DNA of 64,000 nucleotides from assembly GCF_019649055.1 (NCBI RefSeq), contig NW_026570242.1, forward strand, positions 1,364,001-1,428,000, given 5' to 3'. Source of the stretch: Paramacrobiotus metropolitanus (Eukaryota; Tardigrada; Eutardigrada; Parachela; Macrobiotidae). The translations under genes and the position numbers were made by a program. Position 1 is the first letter of the stretch. Each line of letters begins with the position of its first letter. Of the stretch, positions 12,538-25,858 are shown one piece after another. The notes under the pieces were generated by a model, which was not told where the DNA came from, did not search any database, and was given only the letters and a program-made list of their open reading frames with translations.

Positions 12538-13019
12538 GTGCAGTAATTACGCCAACTCCAACTTTGTCAGCTCTACGCCATTGTTCTGGCCAAAGGTTTC
12601 CGGTTAGAGGAAGACAAAAGGATCGTACTTGTTGAGGTACACAAGTGTAATGTTATCCGCCAGATGCATTTCTGCATCCATTGTACTACAGTAGCCAATG
12701 TACTCTAATAATAAAGTATCAGCCATTTTGCACGGTTTTGCGAAAAGACAAAAGAGTATACTGAAACGTTGTACCCGCTTTCAGTGAGCACGCGCATAGC
12801 TATTTGACCGGTGACAGCTGGCGGTGGTGACGTAATTGGCGATGAGCCACAGTGAATTATCTCAGAAAACAGTACTTGTACCTTCACAGCACTGCACCGC
12901 CTCCCGCACCTCACACCAACGTACAAGTAGGGTAGACGAAGCAGCCATGTTCTGTATGCATTGTACTGCCACTACGCGGAACCAATTTTATATTGTACTA
13001 GTGCTGTACTCGTAAAGAC

Positions 13020-13560
13020 AGAGGCCGCCAACGGTATGCTTTCGGATTGAAATCGGAAAGAATCTAATGACTTTTCTCAGAAAGCGCCAAGAGAATACAA
13101 TACTCGTACTTACACACTGCACCGGACCCAGCACAACACCGCACCCAGCACAGCAACGCACCGGGTCCAACACCGCGCATCGTACCACATTGCCTCCGTA
13201 CAGTACCGGCTCAAGCACAGGATGGCCCAGCATATAGACAGAGCGCGCTGACATCAAGATTTTCGATTGAAATCAGAAAGAATCTGACATCTCCTGGCGG
13301 TGTGACTTTCTCTCAAAGAGCGCCAAGAGAAAACAATACTTGTACTTAAATACTGCACCGCTCCGCACAAACAACGCACCGACCCAGCACCTCAAGACAA
13401 CGTGCAGATAGGGAAGACAACCAGCCATATACTGTATTATTTACTGCTACTGTATGCGTAGAAACGTCAATGAAACAATATTAGACTTACGCACTGCACC
13501 GGACCGCGCCGGACCGCACAGCACCGTATCCCCGGAACGCACTGGCCCTCGCACAGCACG
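13020..13560. repeat. Diverged internal tandem modules of the foldback arm (mirror at about 34,760-35,240)
   Basis: About three units of roughly 200-225 bp. Each carries GATTGAAATC-GGAAAGAATCT, GCGCCAAGAGAA, and a CACTGCACCGGACC-like block, in that order, with the last unit partial. The same modules occur in inverted order in the right arm. Modular arms of this sort are typical of foldback elements. Confidence 0.6.
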
Positions 13561-14485
13561 ACACCGACAGTACCGACCCGCCATTTACAGGTACTGCATG
13601 TATTGTATATGCAACTATCGCAACACGTATCAGTTTTACGAGTACTGCTCATATGGACAGCATGCTGACTGGTGGAAATCAGGTAGCATCCGGTAGCGAC
13701 TGTTTTTCTGCAATCTGTTCAGTCATCAAAATTTGGGGCAGAATCAACTTATTTTTCGGATAAGTTTTACATATAAGACATAAATATAGCGCACACAAAC
13801 CAGCAGTATATGTCTGACAGTAATATCAGTAGAATCCGTACTGTAGTGCAGTGTAAAACTATGCTACTAAACGTTGGGGTATCAAATAGATCTGTAATTT
13901 ATTTTTAAATCGGATATTTATAATTTTTGTGTACATATTTATTAAAATTCAGTACCAGGTATTTACATATATGGGTAGTGCAAACAACACTCTGTATGTA
14001 CCAGATGTACAGCAAACAATGTAGTCGTAACGCATTGTAGGTTACATATCGCACTGGGAACAGCCGGTAGCATTAGTGCCTTGACACATAGGTTGTTCGC
14101 ATATTTACATGTAGACATTAGTAATTAAAATAATTATTTTCATACCGCTAGTGGTGTTACTTTAAATTGCACTTTCGCAGAGCAAATTCAAGGAGTTTTA
14201 AATTTATAATGAAACTGCTAAGTTTTTCATTTAAAAACTTCAAAATCTGTACCGATAACGGAGTATTTCAAAGTTAAAATGTGGAGTTTTCGAAAAGAAA
14301 TTCTCATAGGTATAGCATACAAGTAGCGACAAAAACAGGTAGTTTTTTTAATGAAAAAGTGACTTTTAATTTTAGATCTAAAATTACCTGTTTGTTACGC
14401 ATTTCTTGCCCAAATATATTCGAAAAAATCTACATTTACTGTGCAAATTTATGGAATTTTTCTGAAAAATTGACACCAGTACACC

Positions 14486-14536
14486 CACACCCACCCACAC
14501 ACACACACACACGCACACACACACACACACACACAC
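14486..14536. repeat. (CA)n run in the left foldback arm
   Basis: A CA-dinucleotide run; its mirror is the (GT)n run at about 32,942-32,988 in the right arm. The two differ slightly in length and interruption, so they have changed since the arms were identical. Confidence 0.9.
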
Positions 14537-16483
14537 CAGCACACGTTCAGTGTATCTACACGGTACAAGAAATGCAGCCGTACACTTTCCGTGATGTAAG
14601 CATATATTCACTGGGGCCAGTCGAGTGCTACCCTTTTAACCTAGGAGTTCATATATTAACAAGCAGTGGTGGTTGCGAAAACGATATTATTGCACGAGTG
14701 TGAGCGCCGATACCACAGGAATTGGAAAAGTGTTACGTACGCTCTTCGTGATGTCAGCCATACTCTGCTTGTTGAAATATATGCTCTGCTATGGGTCGTG
14801 TATCACTTGACGAAGAATTAATTGCAGCGTCTCGCACTTTACGCTCGGTGCAAATAAGTAACTATAATTGTATTGACGTACAACGATCCAAACAGCAATG
14901 TAATGTAATCGTTCGAAGGGTACGTAACGCATGTACACGTATGTGATTGCCGAGGTTCTATTAATCATAGTCACTGGTGGGTATGCGTATTACTTGGTGG
15001 CTGTGATCTGTGCCGCGGCTTTCGTACAATTTCATTTTCAAACACGTACTATTTTTTTCTCATAAGAGTATTATACAAATTTCGTCAATCAAAACTTCGA
15101 AAAAAACCACGAAGACAGGTTTTTTGTCCAACCTAAAATGGAAGTACTGACTTGTTGAACTGTATAGGTAATACATCGAAAGCAACGTTAAAACATGGAG
15201 TTTTTATCAAAATTTGCACTTTTATTCAAAAAAATACTACATAAAATTGTATTGACGTTTCCCAAAACAACGCCGTAATAGTAGCTTTGAAACACGCTTT
15301 TTTTGGATATTTTGCGTAATGCTATGCTTAGAACGCAGCAGCAGAGATTTTGAATTTATACTACCACAAAGACAAAGCAGTGGTCTCTCAGATATTAGGT
15401 TGTCAGATAGAGTATAAACAAAACTAGTTTAATAACTCAAAAGACTGCGTTCTTTAACAATGACAGACAGCGGTTATACGAATACTAATCGTCTGTGTCT
15501 GGACTTCGGTACCTCTCTTTTGAAGCGAGGTATCTCGTCTTCTACTTTACCAAAATCATTTGACCAGCCCCAGTGGTCCTTCATCAAGCATAGAGCGATA
15601 AGAAATACACGCCTCGTTCTAATAAGAAAACTTGACCAAGAACAGCAACGATGTCTATGCTCCAACTTTAACAATAAGTACGAGTACAATAAAAAAAGCA
15701 GAATTTACGTTAAAACGTTGGTCATCAGTGTAAACTTCAATCCGCATAGCGCAACTACGAAGGGGCGAGTGTGTAGTCCCATTTGTTATATAAGATATCT
15801 ATGCAAGCACGTTAGATATCTAGTATGGGGATGTTTATATACAGCCCTGTGTGTCTCTTGAGCTGGTGTGCGTTTTCGATGAAACTAAAACAACATTGTG
15901 TCTACACATACGTGATGTTTTATTAATAAGTACATAATCAAGCAATACTAACAGCAATGTAATGCACACTCGCACAAGACTGTTCTAAACAATTGATTAT
16001 AACCATCGGTGCGCGTGAGTATGAGTTGAGGGTGTGAGTTTTGCTACGGATCTAGCATAGTTCTATTTTTAAACACGTACACTTTTACCCACAAAATTAC
16101 TAGAATTTTTAGCAATCAGGACTTCAAAACTACACTCAAAATCATAGTTTTGCCGTACACAACATCGTAGAGTTTCGTTCGCAAAATACAATATACAATA
16201 CATTTTATACAATTTTTTCATTCAGTAAAATATTACATAGAACTACACTGATGTTTTGCCAAATCGGTGCCACAAATGGTGCTTTTTGAACGCATGTTTC
16301 GTACAGCTGCGGTAACGGTGCGCTAACACAGCGTCGGCGCTCCGCATTCAAAAACGTTTCCATCCGCTGTGGTCAATTAGGTGTGACTAAGCAATAAATT
16401 ATAGTTTATAAATACTTTTATTACTTTATTCTACAGTTTTACTATCAGTTCTACAATTTGGTAAAAGAAAGTTTGCGATGCGG

Positions 16484-16956
16484 TGAGAGAGACTCCGTCA
16501 GGATAGTCAGGCTATGGACGCCTTTGTACTATCGGGAGTGTACGCGTGAGCCAGCACTATATCGTCAGGCAGTACTATTGTATAGAGCCATTCCCACTGT
16601 TATACGGCATTGCGAGCCATAGCACGGCAGCGTATGTGCTTGTACGAGTTTACTCGTGCAATGCACTACGTGCAATGACAACTCGTACATCAGCCATTCT
16701 CATTGCAGGCATAGTACTTTGCAGCATAGCCAGCACAGACTGTTCATTCAGTCTGCACAGCCAGTCGGAGATTATGTGATTTCATGCCAGCCAGATCTCC
16801 CTGTGTCATAGTGTGTGATTGATGTTGTATATTTTTGGTGATTTTTATGGTGAGGGGAAGCCAGTAAATACGAGTATTTACCTCTTCCCGTTTCTCCCGT
16901 ATTTCCGGTGTAGATATAGGGAGTAGGCCCTCACGTAGATCACGGCCTACATTGCA
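16484..16956 (+). repeat. 5' LTR of the Gypsy element
   Basis: 473 bp, starting TGAGAGAG and ending CTACATTGCA. It is matched over its full length by 27,813-28,285. Confidence 0.95.
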
Positions 16957-16968
16957 TGGTAGCAGACG
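16957..16968 (+). promoter_or_regulatory. Primer binding site, probably initiator tRNA-Met
   Basis: Directly after the 5' LTR the sequence reads TGGTAGCAGACG. The first ten bases are complementary to the 3' end, including CCA, of typical animal initiator methionine tRNA (TGGTAGCAGAGG expected). Initiator tRNA is a primer used by many LTR retrotransposons. Confidence 0.75.
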
Positions 16969-17952
16969 TGACGTTTTACGGAAGATCAGCGAGTGGTGTC
17001 CTTCCCTCCGGATTCTGCGCGTCATCACAGACGTCCGTCATCCCCTGGTGCGCGAAAGACCGCTAAAACCGGTCACCAGGTTCAGCGAGGAGCAGCTCAA
17101 GGCTCGTGAAGTAGTAGGACCGTTAACAAGGCAAACCAACTTTCATTTTCTTTTCATTCTAATCTAGCCATCAGTACGACAGGGATCACCTGTATACTGT
17201 CTGGTAAATTTAAATTTTCCATCAAGCCAGATAAACCACATTTAATTCGTGTAAGCCAGCATACACAGCTACGTGCTTCAGCATTCTTCCCAAAACTCAG
17301 TTGTCAGTCCTCCCCTGATTTTTGTCAGATCTCATCAGCACAACTAGTAAAAATTCAGCCAGTTAAATTCAGTAAACTTCATCCATTAATTCAGTGTATT
17401 TCTGCCTGTGAAGTACACTGATTAACAGCCAGCCAAATCGAGAGTCGTGTGCAAAAACACGATTCTTGCAGCCAGTAAATTCAGCACCTTTTCTGTTGTG
17501 AAATAAGCCAGTTTCTACCAGCCAAATCTCAGTGCGATTATTCGAAAGGTTACCATCTTTCGAATATTTGCACACGCACCGCATAACCAGCCAGACCGTC
17601 AACCCGGATACGCCGATCAGCGTTGAAGATTTTAATCGCTGATAACGAAGCCAGCAAGCCAGCTTTTGTTCTCGGCTCGCTCGAGAACAATAGCCACTGA
17701 CAGTCATTGCACTCAGAGACACAGCGTAGAGAGGAGATTTTCAAACTCTCGTTTGAAAACATCCTCTTACGCAATAGCCAGACAGCATCCAGGCAAGCAA
17801 AACCGTGCATTTTGGAACGCTGTTAACTTTGATTAGCTGCGTTTGAATTTGCAGCCATTTCAGAATTACCGTTTAATTCTCGTTTTAATCACCCAGATAT
17901 CAGGCAGTTTAATTCTGAATATTACAGTATTGTTCCTATCACGCCAGTAAAA

Positions 17953-20262
17953 ATGATTTTCTTCTTTCGCAAATCAGTAACACCAGGAAAGGCAGTTCGA
18001 ACTCTAGATCCCAGTGATAATGAAGGTGTGTCAAGTGAGCCAGAAATACCGGCACAAGAACGCGTGTCAAGGTCAAAGGCACAAAAACTGAAGGCAAGTG
18101 GGCATAACGTCCCATATCACACCCTCGAAAGTGTAAGCCAGCAACAAGTATTCGCCAAAAGCACCAAGATGGCTCGTTCTCCAGGACGTGCCGCCGATGG
18201 TGTGAATCAGCAGCCGTTGAACGATTTCCAGGCAGATGATGCCGACTCCATTCTTGGAGACGAGTATCATCACCATGAAATCAGTGACATGTCTCAGGCC
18301 GAGGAAGAGCACGAAAAGTCAGAAGAAAACCCAGCAGTTCAGCATGAAACTAGCCACCTATCTCCCCCATCAACCGATCAGGCAGAATACCACACCCCAC
18401 CAGAGCCAGAAGAAAACCCCGACCCACAGCAGGAGGTTCACCGATTGCGTGAGTTGTGGGCCAAGGCAAAAATCGAATCTTTTAAGGATAAAGGCCAGTT
18501 AAACTCCGCAGCAGCCAAAATCGAAGAACTAGCTAGACTCGTCAAACGCCAAGAGGAAGTCATCAACTTCCAGAAAATGCACATCGATAATAAAGCCAGC
18601 ACTACTCAGACCCATGCCGACACTGAAAAGGCACTCCAGGAGTCTTACCTGGAAAGGCAGCAAATACAGGAAAGGGCTGAGTATGCCCATCAGCAGGTGC
18701 GACAAGAGGCACAAAAGCGTATACAGGCAGAAGCACAAAAGGCGCAAATCCTTCAGGAAGAACTGAATCATTACCGAGATCGGTATAATCATTACAAAGG
18801 CAGATGTGGGGAACTCGAGGCATGCTTGATCGAGGAACCTTCCTCTGGTCAGCCAGCCCCTACCCCACCAACCACCCGTAATCAGAGACAACAGCCACGT
18901 CGGGATGAGTTACCGGAAGTGATGGAGATCCCACGGGATGCCGCCACTAACCGTAACCCTCCTCGACGCCGTAAGCCAGAACATCGTGACCATGTCCACT
19001 TCACAGTTACTGAGCCAGATGATACCACAGGCAAATCCCAAACAGGTCCAAGTGTGGTAACCCCACAACTGGATGTAGGCAGTCTTATTAGTCAAGTATT
19101 GGAGGCACATACACTAGGCCTTGCTCAGTTGTTACCAAAAGTAGCCAGTACAAAAAGCCAGAATTCATTCGTCCCCAGGTTTAAAGGCAGTAAGGACAGT
19201 GTTGAGGGCTTCCTCAACATGTTCGAGCTTGCCAAAGAGGCAGGAAACTGGGATGACAAGGAGACACTGAATCGGTTCGCTGGTGCTCTCCAAGATGAGG
19301 CAGCGACTTGGTTCAGTGGCATCATGGCATCATCAACTCGCTTAGCCAGTTTTACCGAAGCCAGAAAGAAATTGTTGGAACGCTTCGGCGATCCCGACAA
19401 GAAATTCCACGCCCTCCAGGAACTCATGACTCGGAAGTATGACCCAGCAACTGAGAGTATTGAGAAATACTTTCAGTCTATGGCGTCATTATCAGATCGA
19501 AGTGGCCAGAACGAACCAGAATACCTTGTCTCGTGCTTGTTAAGGGGACTGGAAACAGCCCCTCAACTGCACAAGAACCTCGCAGTCATGAAGCCAAAAA
19601 CACCCATGGAGTTTCTCCAAAATGGCAGGTATCTCAAGTCGTTGCAACTCGACGATTTGGATACTCAAACCAAAGGCAGCACTGCTAAAGTGTCGTATGT
19701 GCAGGCAGTAAAACCGCAACCACAGCGAGACAGCAATCGCGGTCGCAGCCCTGGTCGTCAGCCGACGTCCAGCGGTAATGGCAACCGCCCAGGCAGAAAC
19801 AAATCTCCACAGCGTAATGCCGAAGGCAGTGATGCACCACGAGAAGGCATTGACTACTGCAAATGGTGCTGCATTGAAGGGCACAATTCGGAGTCATGCA
19901 CACAGGCAGGCAAAGCACCAGAAGACAATCCCGTTTATCTGAAATACCATTGGCCAGATGGAACACGCAGATCTCGTAAGGAATGGGAAGAAGCCAAGGC
20001 ACGTCGTGAACGACGACGCTCTCAGAGCCCACCCAGAGGAAACGACAGGCCTAATAATCAGAACAACAGAAGCCAAAACAATACAGGCAATGGTCAACGT
20101 GCAGGTGGTCAAGCCCGGCCAGTTCGCCGCCCTGGATCGCCAGCACGCCCATCCCAGTCCAACCGTTTCAGCGAACTATCAGAAGACAGTGATGACTCAG
20201 ATCAGGAAACACAGCTTGGAAATGTCAGTGGCAGTGAGGCAGATGATGATTTAAAAGAGTAA
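17953..20262 (+). CDS. gag: Gypsy gag polyprotein (fossil element part)
   Basis: The frame codes for about 769 residues. The N-terminal part is polar and acidic. Roughly residues 160-290 form a Glu/Gln-rich coiled coil. A retrotransposon gag (capsid-like) domain lies at about residues 405-560 and includes the WFSGIM motif. Near residue 636 is a CCHC zinc knuckle with spacing C-x2-C-x4-H-x4-C, followed by a basic Arg/Asn/Gln-rich tail. Gag of this family packages the element RNA in cytoplasmic particles. The coiled coil makes it longer than many Gypsy gags. The leader of about 1 kb before it is non-coding and rich in GCCAG. Confidence 0.9.
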   Translation: MIFFFRKSVTPGKAVRTLDPSDNEGVSSEPEIPAQERVSRSKAQKLKASGHNVPYHTLESVSQQQVFAKSTKMARSPGRAADGVNQQPLNDFQADDADSILGDEYHHHEISDMSQAEEEHEKSEENPAVQHETSHLSPPSTDQAEYHTPPEPEENPDPQQEVHRLRELWAKAKIESFKDKGQLNSAAAKIEELARLVKRQEEVINFQKMHIDNKASTTQTHADTEKALQESYLERQQIQERAEYAHQQVRQEAQKRIQAEAQKAQILQEELNHYRDRYNHYKGRCGELEACLIEEPSSGQPAPTPPTTRNQRQQPRRDELPEVMEIPRDAATNRNPPRRRKPEHRDHVHFTVTEPDDTTGKSQTGPSVVTPQLDVGSLISQVLEAHTLGLAQLLPKVASTKSQNSFVPRFKGSKDSVEGFLNMFELAKEAGNWDDKETLNRFAGALQDEAATWFSGIMASSTRLASFTEARKKLLERFGDPDKKFHALQELMTRKYDPATESIEKYFQSMASLSDRSGQNEPEYLVSCLLRGLETAPQLHKNLAVMKPKTPMEFLQNGRYLKSLQLDDLDTQTKGSTAKVSYVQAVKPQPQRDSNRGRSPGRQPTSSGNGNRPGRNKSPQRNAEGSDAPREGIDYCKWCCIEGHNSESCTQAGKAPEDNPVYLKYHWPDGTRRSRKEWEEAKARRERRRSQSPPRGNDRPNNQNNRSQNNTGNGQRAGGQARPVRRPGSPARPSQSNRFSELSEDSDDSDQETQLGNVSGSEADDDLKE

Positions 20263-20360
20263 GGACAGCAGCAACCGGCACTGCTGTCCCCCGTCCCAAG
20301 AAACCGCCGGATAAGCCAGTCACTACAAAACCTGCAAAGCAAAAGCCATCCACAAAACCA

Positions 20361-23300
20361 GTGACGAGTAGTCGTGCTTGTCATTCGGTGACTGTGGAAC
20401 CACAGCCATTCATACCTATCAGTAACCCACAGCCAGTAAACGTAAACGAGCTTTTTTCTCATGTTAGATTGGAGATCATTCCAGAACTATCATCAGAAAA
20501 CCCAAAAAAGCCAAAACCAACAGCCAGCGTAAACCTTCGCGGTTTCACCGTGAACGACTGCCAGTGTGGCGTCGACACAAACCCAGTTGTACACCACTGT
20601 CGTATAGGGAGCAACGATGAGCCATGCAAAGCACCGACGTTAACTGTTCCAGTTACAATCGGTTCAGCCACTGTACATGCACTGGTCGATACCGGGGCGG
20701 AAACGTCCCTGGTGTCTGATCAGCTGTGTCGCCAGCACAACCTTCATCAGAAGCCATTAACAAAACCAATGCATATCAGGGGTATAGGAGGAATTTGCAA
20801 TTTCTCGGTCACCCATTACGCCAGTGTTCCAATACAAATCAACGGCAACGTAGTGCTTCACAGCATGTACGTTAAGCCGCCCTGCAGAGACAGTGTGCAT
20901 CTTCTCATAGGCCAGGATTTCCTAGAAAATGCCGTTATGGTGGCTGACTGTGGTGAAGTCACCCACCTTCGGCCAGAAAATAAACGCGCGCGCCTTAAGC
21001 TCATAAATCAGTCCAACCCAGCCATATTTGCTGCGTTGGAGATAAATCAGTCCAATCCAGCCGCATTTGCTGCATTGGAAATAAATCAGTCCAGTCCGGC
21101 CATATTTGCCGCACCGGAAATAAAGCCAGCTAGGAATCCCCTAGTGACGTCTTACCCCATACCACTGGCAACTGCGTTGCCACTGGATACAAATCGAAAA
21201 GGGGAAGTCTCACTACAGAACCATGTGCACACTCCCAGCAGCAATAAGCCAGAGAACTATAAGCCAGTTCCTAAGCCAAGATTCTCAAAACTACTAAAGC
21301 CAAAAATTTATAAGCCAGATAACAAATCAGAACAAAGCCAGCACGACAAGCAGGTAGATCTTTGGTTGCGATACCAGGTTTACGCAAGGCAGATGAAAGA
21401 GTTGACACTCTACCAACAGGAAAATAAGAAGCTTTACGAAGGCATTCTAACCAGTTTAAGCCAGCACAAACTTAAGGGCATTAAAGCATCACGTGGAAAA
21501 CGGATTGTAAAATACCGCCAGCACAAAATCCATGATGATATTGTATCTGAATACAATCTCATGGAGAAGGAACGCAGAACAATCAGCAAAGCATTCAGAG
21601 CTAACCAAATGGATAAGCCAGATTTCCTCAGAACTCCCATTACAGTGGTTTATAAGTGGCCATATCAGAAATTTATCGGTTTTGATCCAGCCATTTTTGG
21701 TTCATTTAATTATGAGCCAATAAATCAGGCTAACGCCAGCAGACCACCAATGCGAGTCAAGAAGCATGTGTTTTTTGATGAAAATCTTTTACACATTCGC
21801 TTCTTCGACAAGCACAAGCCAGTCCCATTAAAGGCAATTGAAAATCTCAAGCCAGTGAAAGGTATATTACCGCTAAAAAAGTTATATCTGAGTAAGCCAG
21901 ATAATCGCCAAATTGAAAAGCCAGTTACATACAGCCAGATACTTGAAACCTTCGTTCATCAGCCACAGGAAACCGTTGTGTATAAGCCGATTGTCGACAA
22001 CCCTGCTTTCTATTATTGTCCTCTTAAGCCAGAAAACTATCCAAAACATTTTCCAGAATTGTTTGCAAACCAACAGCCAGATACTATTTCGTCGGAAATT
22101 AATTCAGAGAATAATGCAGATAAATCCCAGCATTTGTTAGGCAGCACAAACCTCCTTTCAGATCCTACACCAGTAATGCAGCCAGTAATTCTACAACAGC
22201 CAGAAGTTGCTCAACAACAACTGGTTGAAGTGGAATCACAACACAAGCCAGCTCAAATCAGTCTTATTGATGAACCAATAATTGTCACCTGCGACCAACC
22301 ATGTTTACAGCCAGAAACTAGATCGCACAGTACATCGCATGGTAGCTCGCGTGACGTAGCCAGCACTCCAGAATCATATCCACAAAACGCTGAAGTGCTT
22401 AACGGCACTGATCAGCCGCAGGCAGATACAACTCCAGATTCTCAGCCAGAATACGTACTACTAGATATCGTTGACAACGATGTCTTGGAAAAGCCAGAAG
22501 CCAAATTCAGAATCAGAATGCGGAAAGTATACGCCAGTGAAAACTTCATCATTGATCCAGGATATAATTGGGTATCAGCCAGAGCACACGATAAGGCACG
22601 TATCACCGACGATGAACTGTACATGTTCTCGCCAAACCCAGCCTTATACTCGGCAGCGAAACTACTCCCTCTCCAGGGATTAGTGAAGCCAAAATCCAGC
22701 CAGTTCGACATGTACGTGGTCAACTTCTCTACCCAGAGACGTGTGATCAAGAAAGGCACTTGGTTAGGCATACTGGAAGAATACGAAGAGGTCGATTCGA
22801 TTGCCCACCTCTTCAGCACGAAAATCAGCGATCGAACGCCAGAAGAGCAGGCAGAGATAAAGGAACAGATAAGCCAGTTGAATTTCAATCCTGATTTGAA
22901 GCCAGAGGAAAAACAGACATTCATCGATTTGCTTATGGAGTTCGGGGATTTATTCCCAACTTCAAAGCATCTCTATGGTGTAAAGCCAGAAACAGTATCC
23001 CACGTCATCGACACCGGTGACGCTTAGCCAGTTAAAAGTCAGCCACACCGAACGTCGTGGCGAGGAAGGCAGTTAATCGCAGAGCATATCAAGGATATGC
23101 TCGAAAAAGGCATTATCAGACCTAGCAAAAGCAACTGGTCTTTCCCAGTTGTGTTAGCCAGCAAAAAGAATCCAGACGGCAGCATTGGTACCAGGTTTTG
23201 TGTCAACTACATAAAGTTGAACAACCTGACCAAGAAAAACAATTATCCGTTGCCAAACGCAGACGAACTCCTTGACGCAGTATCAGAAAACAAGTACTAT

Positions 23301-25856
23301 TTCACCTTCGATTGTTCGTCTGGGTTTTGGCAGATTCCCATGCATCCCGATTCAGTTGAGAAAACGGCATTCACAACTCAAGATGGATTGTACGAGTTCG
23401 TACGAATGCCTTTCGGCGTTTGCAACGGACCCGCTACTTTCCAAGCAGCCGTGGACAAAACGTTAGCCAGAGTACGTCATTTAGGTATCTTCGGGTACCT
23501 AGACGACATCATAGTGGCAGCTAAAACCTTTGCAGAGGCATTGAAGAAAGTCAGAGCACTGTTCGAGTGTCTCCGGGAAACTGGATTCACTTTGAAGCCA
23601 TCGAAATGCCACATTGCAAAGCCAGAACTCCATTTCCTTGGTCATATTGTCAGTGAAAAAGGCATAACTACAGATCCAGGCAAAATTACAGCCATCCAGA
23701 ACTACCCTCAGCCCACTAACGAGAGAGAGATGCGCTCTTTTCTCGGTTTAGCCAACTACTACAGGAAGTTTGTGAAGGGATACGCCTCCGTAACACAACA
23801 CCTGTACAGTCTTCTGTCGAAAGACAAGGATGTAGCCAGAGACTGGAAGCCAGAAGACACCGCTGAATTTGAAGCCATTAAACAGGCACTCACAACCACC
23901 CCCGTATTAGCCAGATTCGATCCAGCAAAACAGGCAGTCATCGAATGCGATGCATCCACAGTAGGAATTGGAGCCGTCCTGCAACAGGATGGACATCCAG
24001 TCGCATATGCCAGTCGTTTACTGACAGACGCAGAGACCAGATACGCCATTACTGAACTTGAGTGTTTGGCAGTGGTGTATGCGATCTCGAAATTCAGGCA
24101 TTTCATCGAATTCGGAGAGTTCACAGTTCGGACAAACCACCAAGCACTAGCAAACCTCATTCGTTCAGCCAGTAATCGACAAGGCATGAATCCACGCTTA
24201 ACTCGTTGGGCATTGCAACTAGGCAGTCACCACATCAACATTGAATACAAGCCCGGGCGTTTTTGCCACAACGCAGATGCGCTAAGCCGACATCCCGTCG
24301 ATCCAGCGATACCAGAAGAAGAGTGGGATGACCACTTTAGCACGCCAGTTGTACGAATGGTTACAGTCAGCCATGCCAGTGACCTTCAGGAAGCCACCAG
24401 TGTTGGGTTGGTACGTGTTACTGATCCACAGTACGCCACTGGTATAGGCAGCGAAACAGACGTTGATATCAGTACTACTACTGTATCAGAAGCCAGTCAA
24501 ACTCAGAACACTCAGCCAGTCAAAATCGCACAGCCAGTAGCTGACGAGGATGATGAAGGAAACTTCAACTTCCTTCGAAGCGAACAACTTAACGATCCAG
24601 CTCTAGAGAAGATCATTCTCTATCTGGAAGATAAGTCAGAAAGCCAGGAACTCCAAACCAATTATCGCCAGTTTGAACTACATCATGGTGTCTTGTACCG
24701 TCGCAGTGAGAAGGACGATCGTCTTAACCGTCGATTTGTCGTTCCCAGGCACTGGAGAGTTGATATCATGCGCGCTTTGCATGATTCTCCAGCAGGCGGT
24801 CATCTAGGCATTCAGAAAACCAGCCATGTAATTTCAGCCAGATATTTTTGGGAAAATATGACCAGTGACATTTATCAGTACATTAAGCAGTGTCAGAAAT
24901 GCCAGTTTCGAAAAGTGCCACGCAAGGCACTGCCAGGCAAACTTCAGCAGGTTAAAACTGGTGAGCCATTCTTCCGTATTCAGGTGGATCTCAACGGTCC
25001 ACTGAAAGTCAGTAAAAAAGGCAACAATACCATCGCAGTTGCGATTGATCAGCTTACCAAGTTCGTTATTGCCAAAGCCATTCCCGACCAGAAGGCAGAA
25101 ACAGTGGCAGATTTCCTTTTGCACGATGTGATATTGCCGTATGGCGCACCTTTCATCATTAACACCGATAGAGGCAGTCATTTTCTGAATGATCTTATAA
25201 ACGCCATCACAAAAAAGCTGAAAATTAAACATCATTTTGGTACGGCATACCACCCACAAGGCAGAGGACTTGTCGAAAGACAGATGCAGTGGATAGGCGA
25301 CGGTCTATCCATGCTCGCAGGCAGAGCCAATGAGAAGCGTTGGGATGAATTTCTCCCGTTTCTCGTTGCAGCGTACAATCGTACTGTTCAGAAAACCATC
25401 AGGCATTCACCCTTCTACATGTTGTACGCCAGAGAACAGTCACTCCCAGGTGACACTATTACTCAGACCAACTTGCCAGATGATTATGACAGCATTGACG
25501 ATTACTTGGAGAAATTCAAGTATCGTTTGAATGTTGCACATGATGCAGCCAGAGCATACATCGATGAAGACTTTCAGCGAAAGGCAGAAACTTACAATCA
25601 GAACAAAGGAAAACCAGATTTTACAGTAGGCAGTTTAGTAAACCTCAGGCAGGAACAGAAGAAAGGCGAATGTAAGGACCTTCGTTTTAGATACGATGGC
25701 CCTTTCGAAGTCGTCAAATTTCCATCAGAAAACGAAGTAGCCATTATTCGACGTGATTACCCGTATGATTCAGATGTCGTCGCTATCGATCGTCTGAAAT
25801 CGTACACGCCAGAAAACCCAGAGTTCAGTAAGCCAATTAAAACCCGAATTTTCTAG
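20361..25856 (+). CDS. pol: Gypsy pol region: protease, RT, RNase H, integrase (fossil element part)
   Basis: Domains in order. An aspartic protease lies near 20,640-20,950 with the LVDTGAETS active-site motif. A spacer of roughly 700 codons follows, rich in Pro, Lys and Gln and with a 39-bp triplicated segment. Reverse transcriptase begins near 23,100 with the YLDD catalytic motif. RNase H is near 23,940-24,300 (ECDAS). Integrase spans about 24,770-25,850, with an HHCC zinc finger (ending QCQKCQ), a DDE core (VDLNG, NTDRGS) and a GPF-containing C-terminal module. About one interruption is seen in the region. The long protease-RT spacer is unusual for Ty3/Gypsy. Confidence 0.92.
21003..21119 (+). 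repeat. 39-bp repeat, three copies, inside the protease-RT spacer
   Basis: Three consecutive 39-bp units keep the reading frame and encode a 13-residue repeat of the form INQSNPAIFAALE. Each unit contains at least one GCCA or GCCR word like the rest of the element. Confidence 0.9.
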
Positions 25857-25858
25857 GT

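Noticed and set aside
13454-15861. Open frames of 60-133 codons in the foldback arms (for example 15,460-15,861)
   Set aside because: Weak composition and no domain; the mirror copies in the right arm do not keep the same frame throughout.
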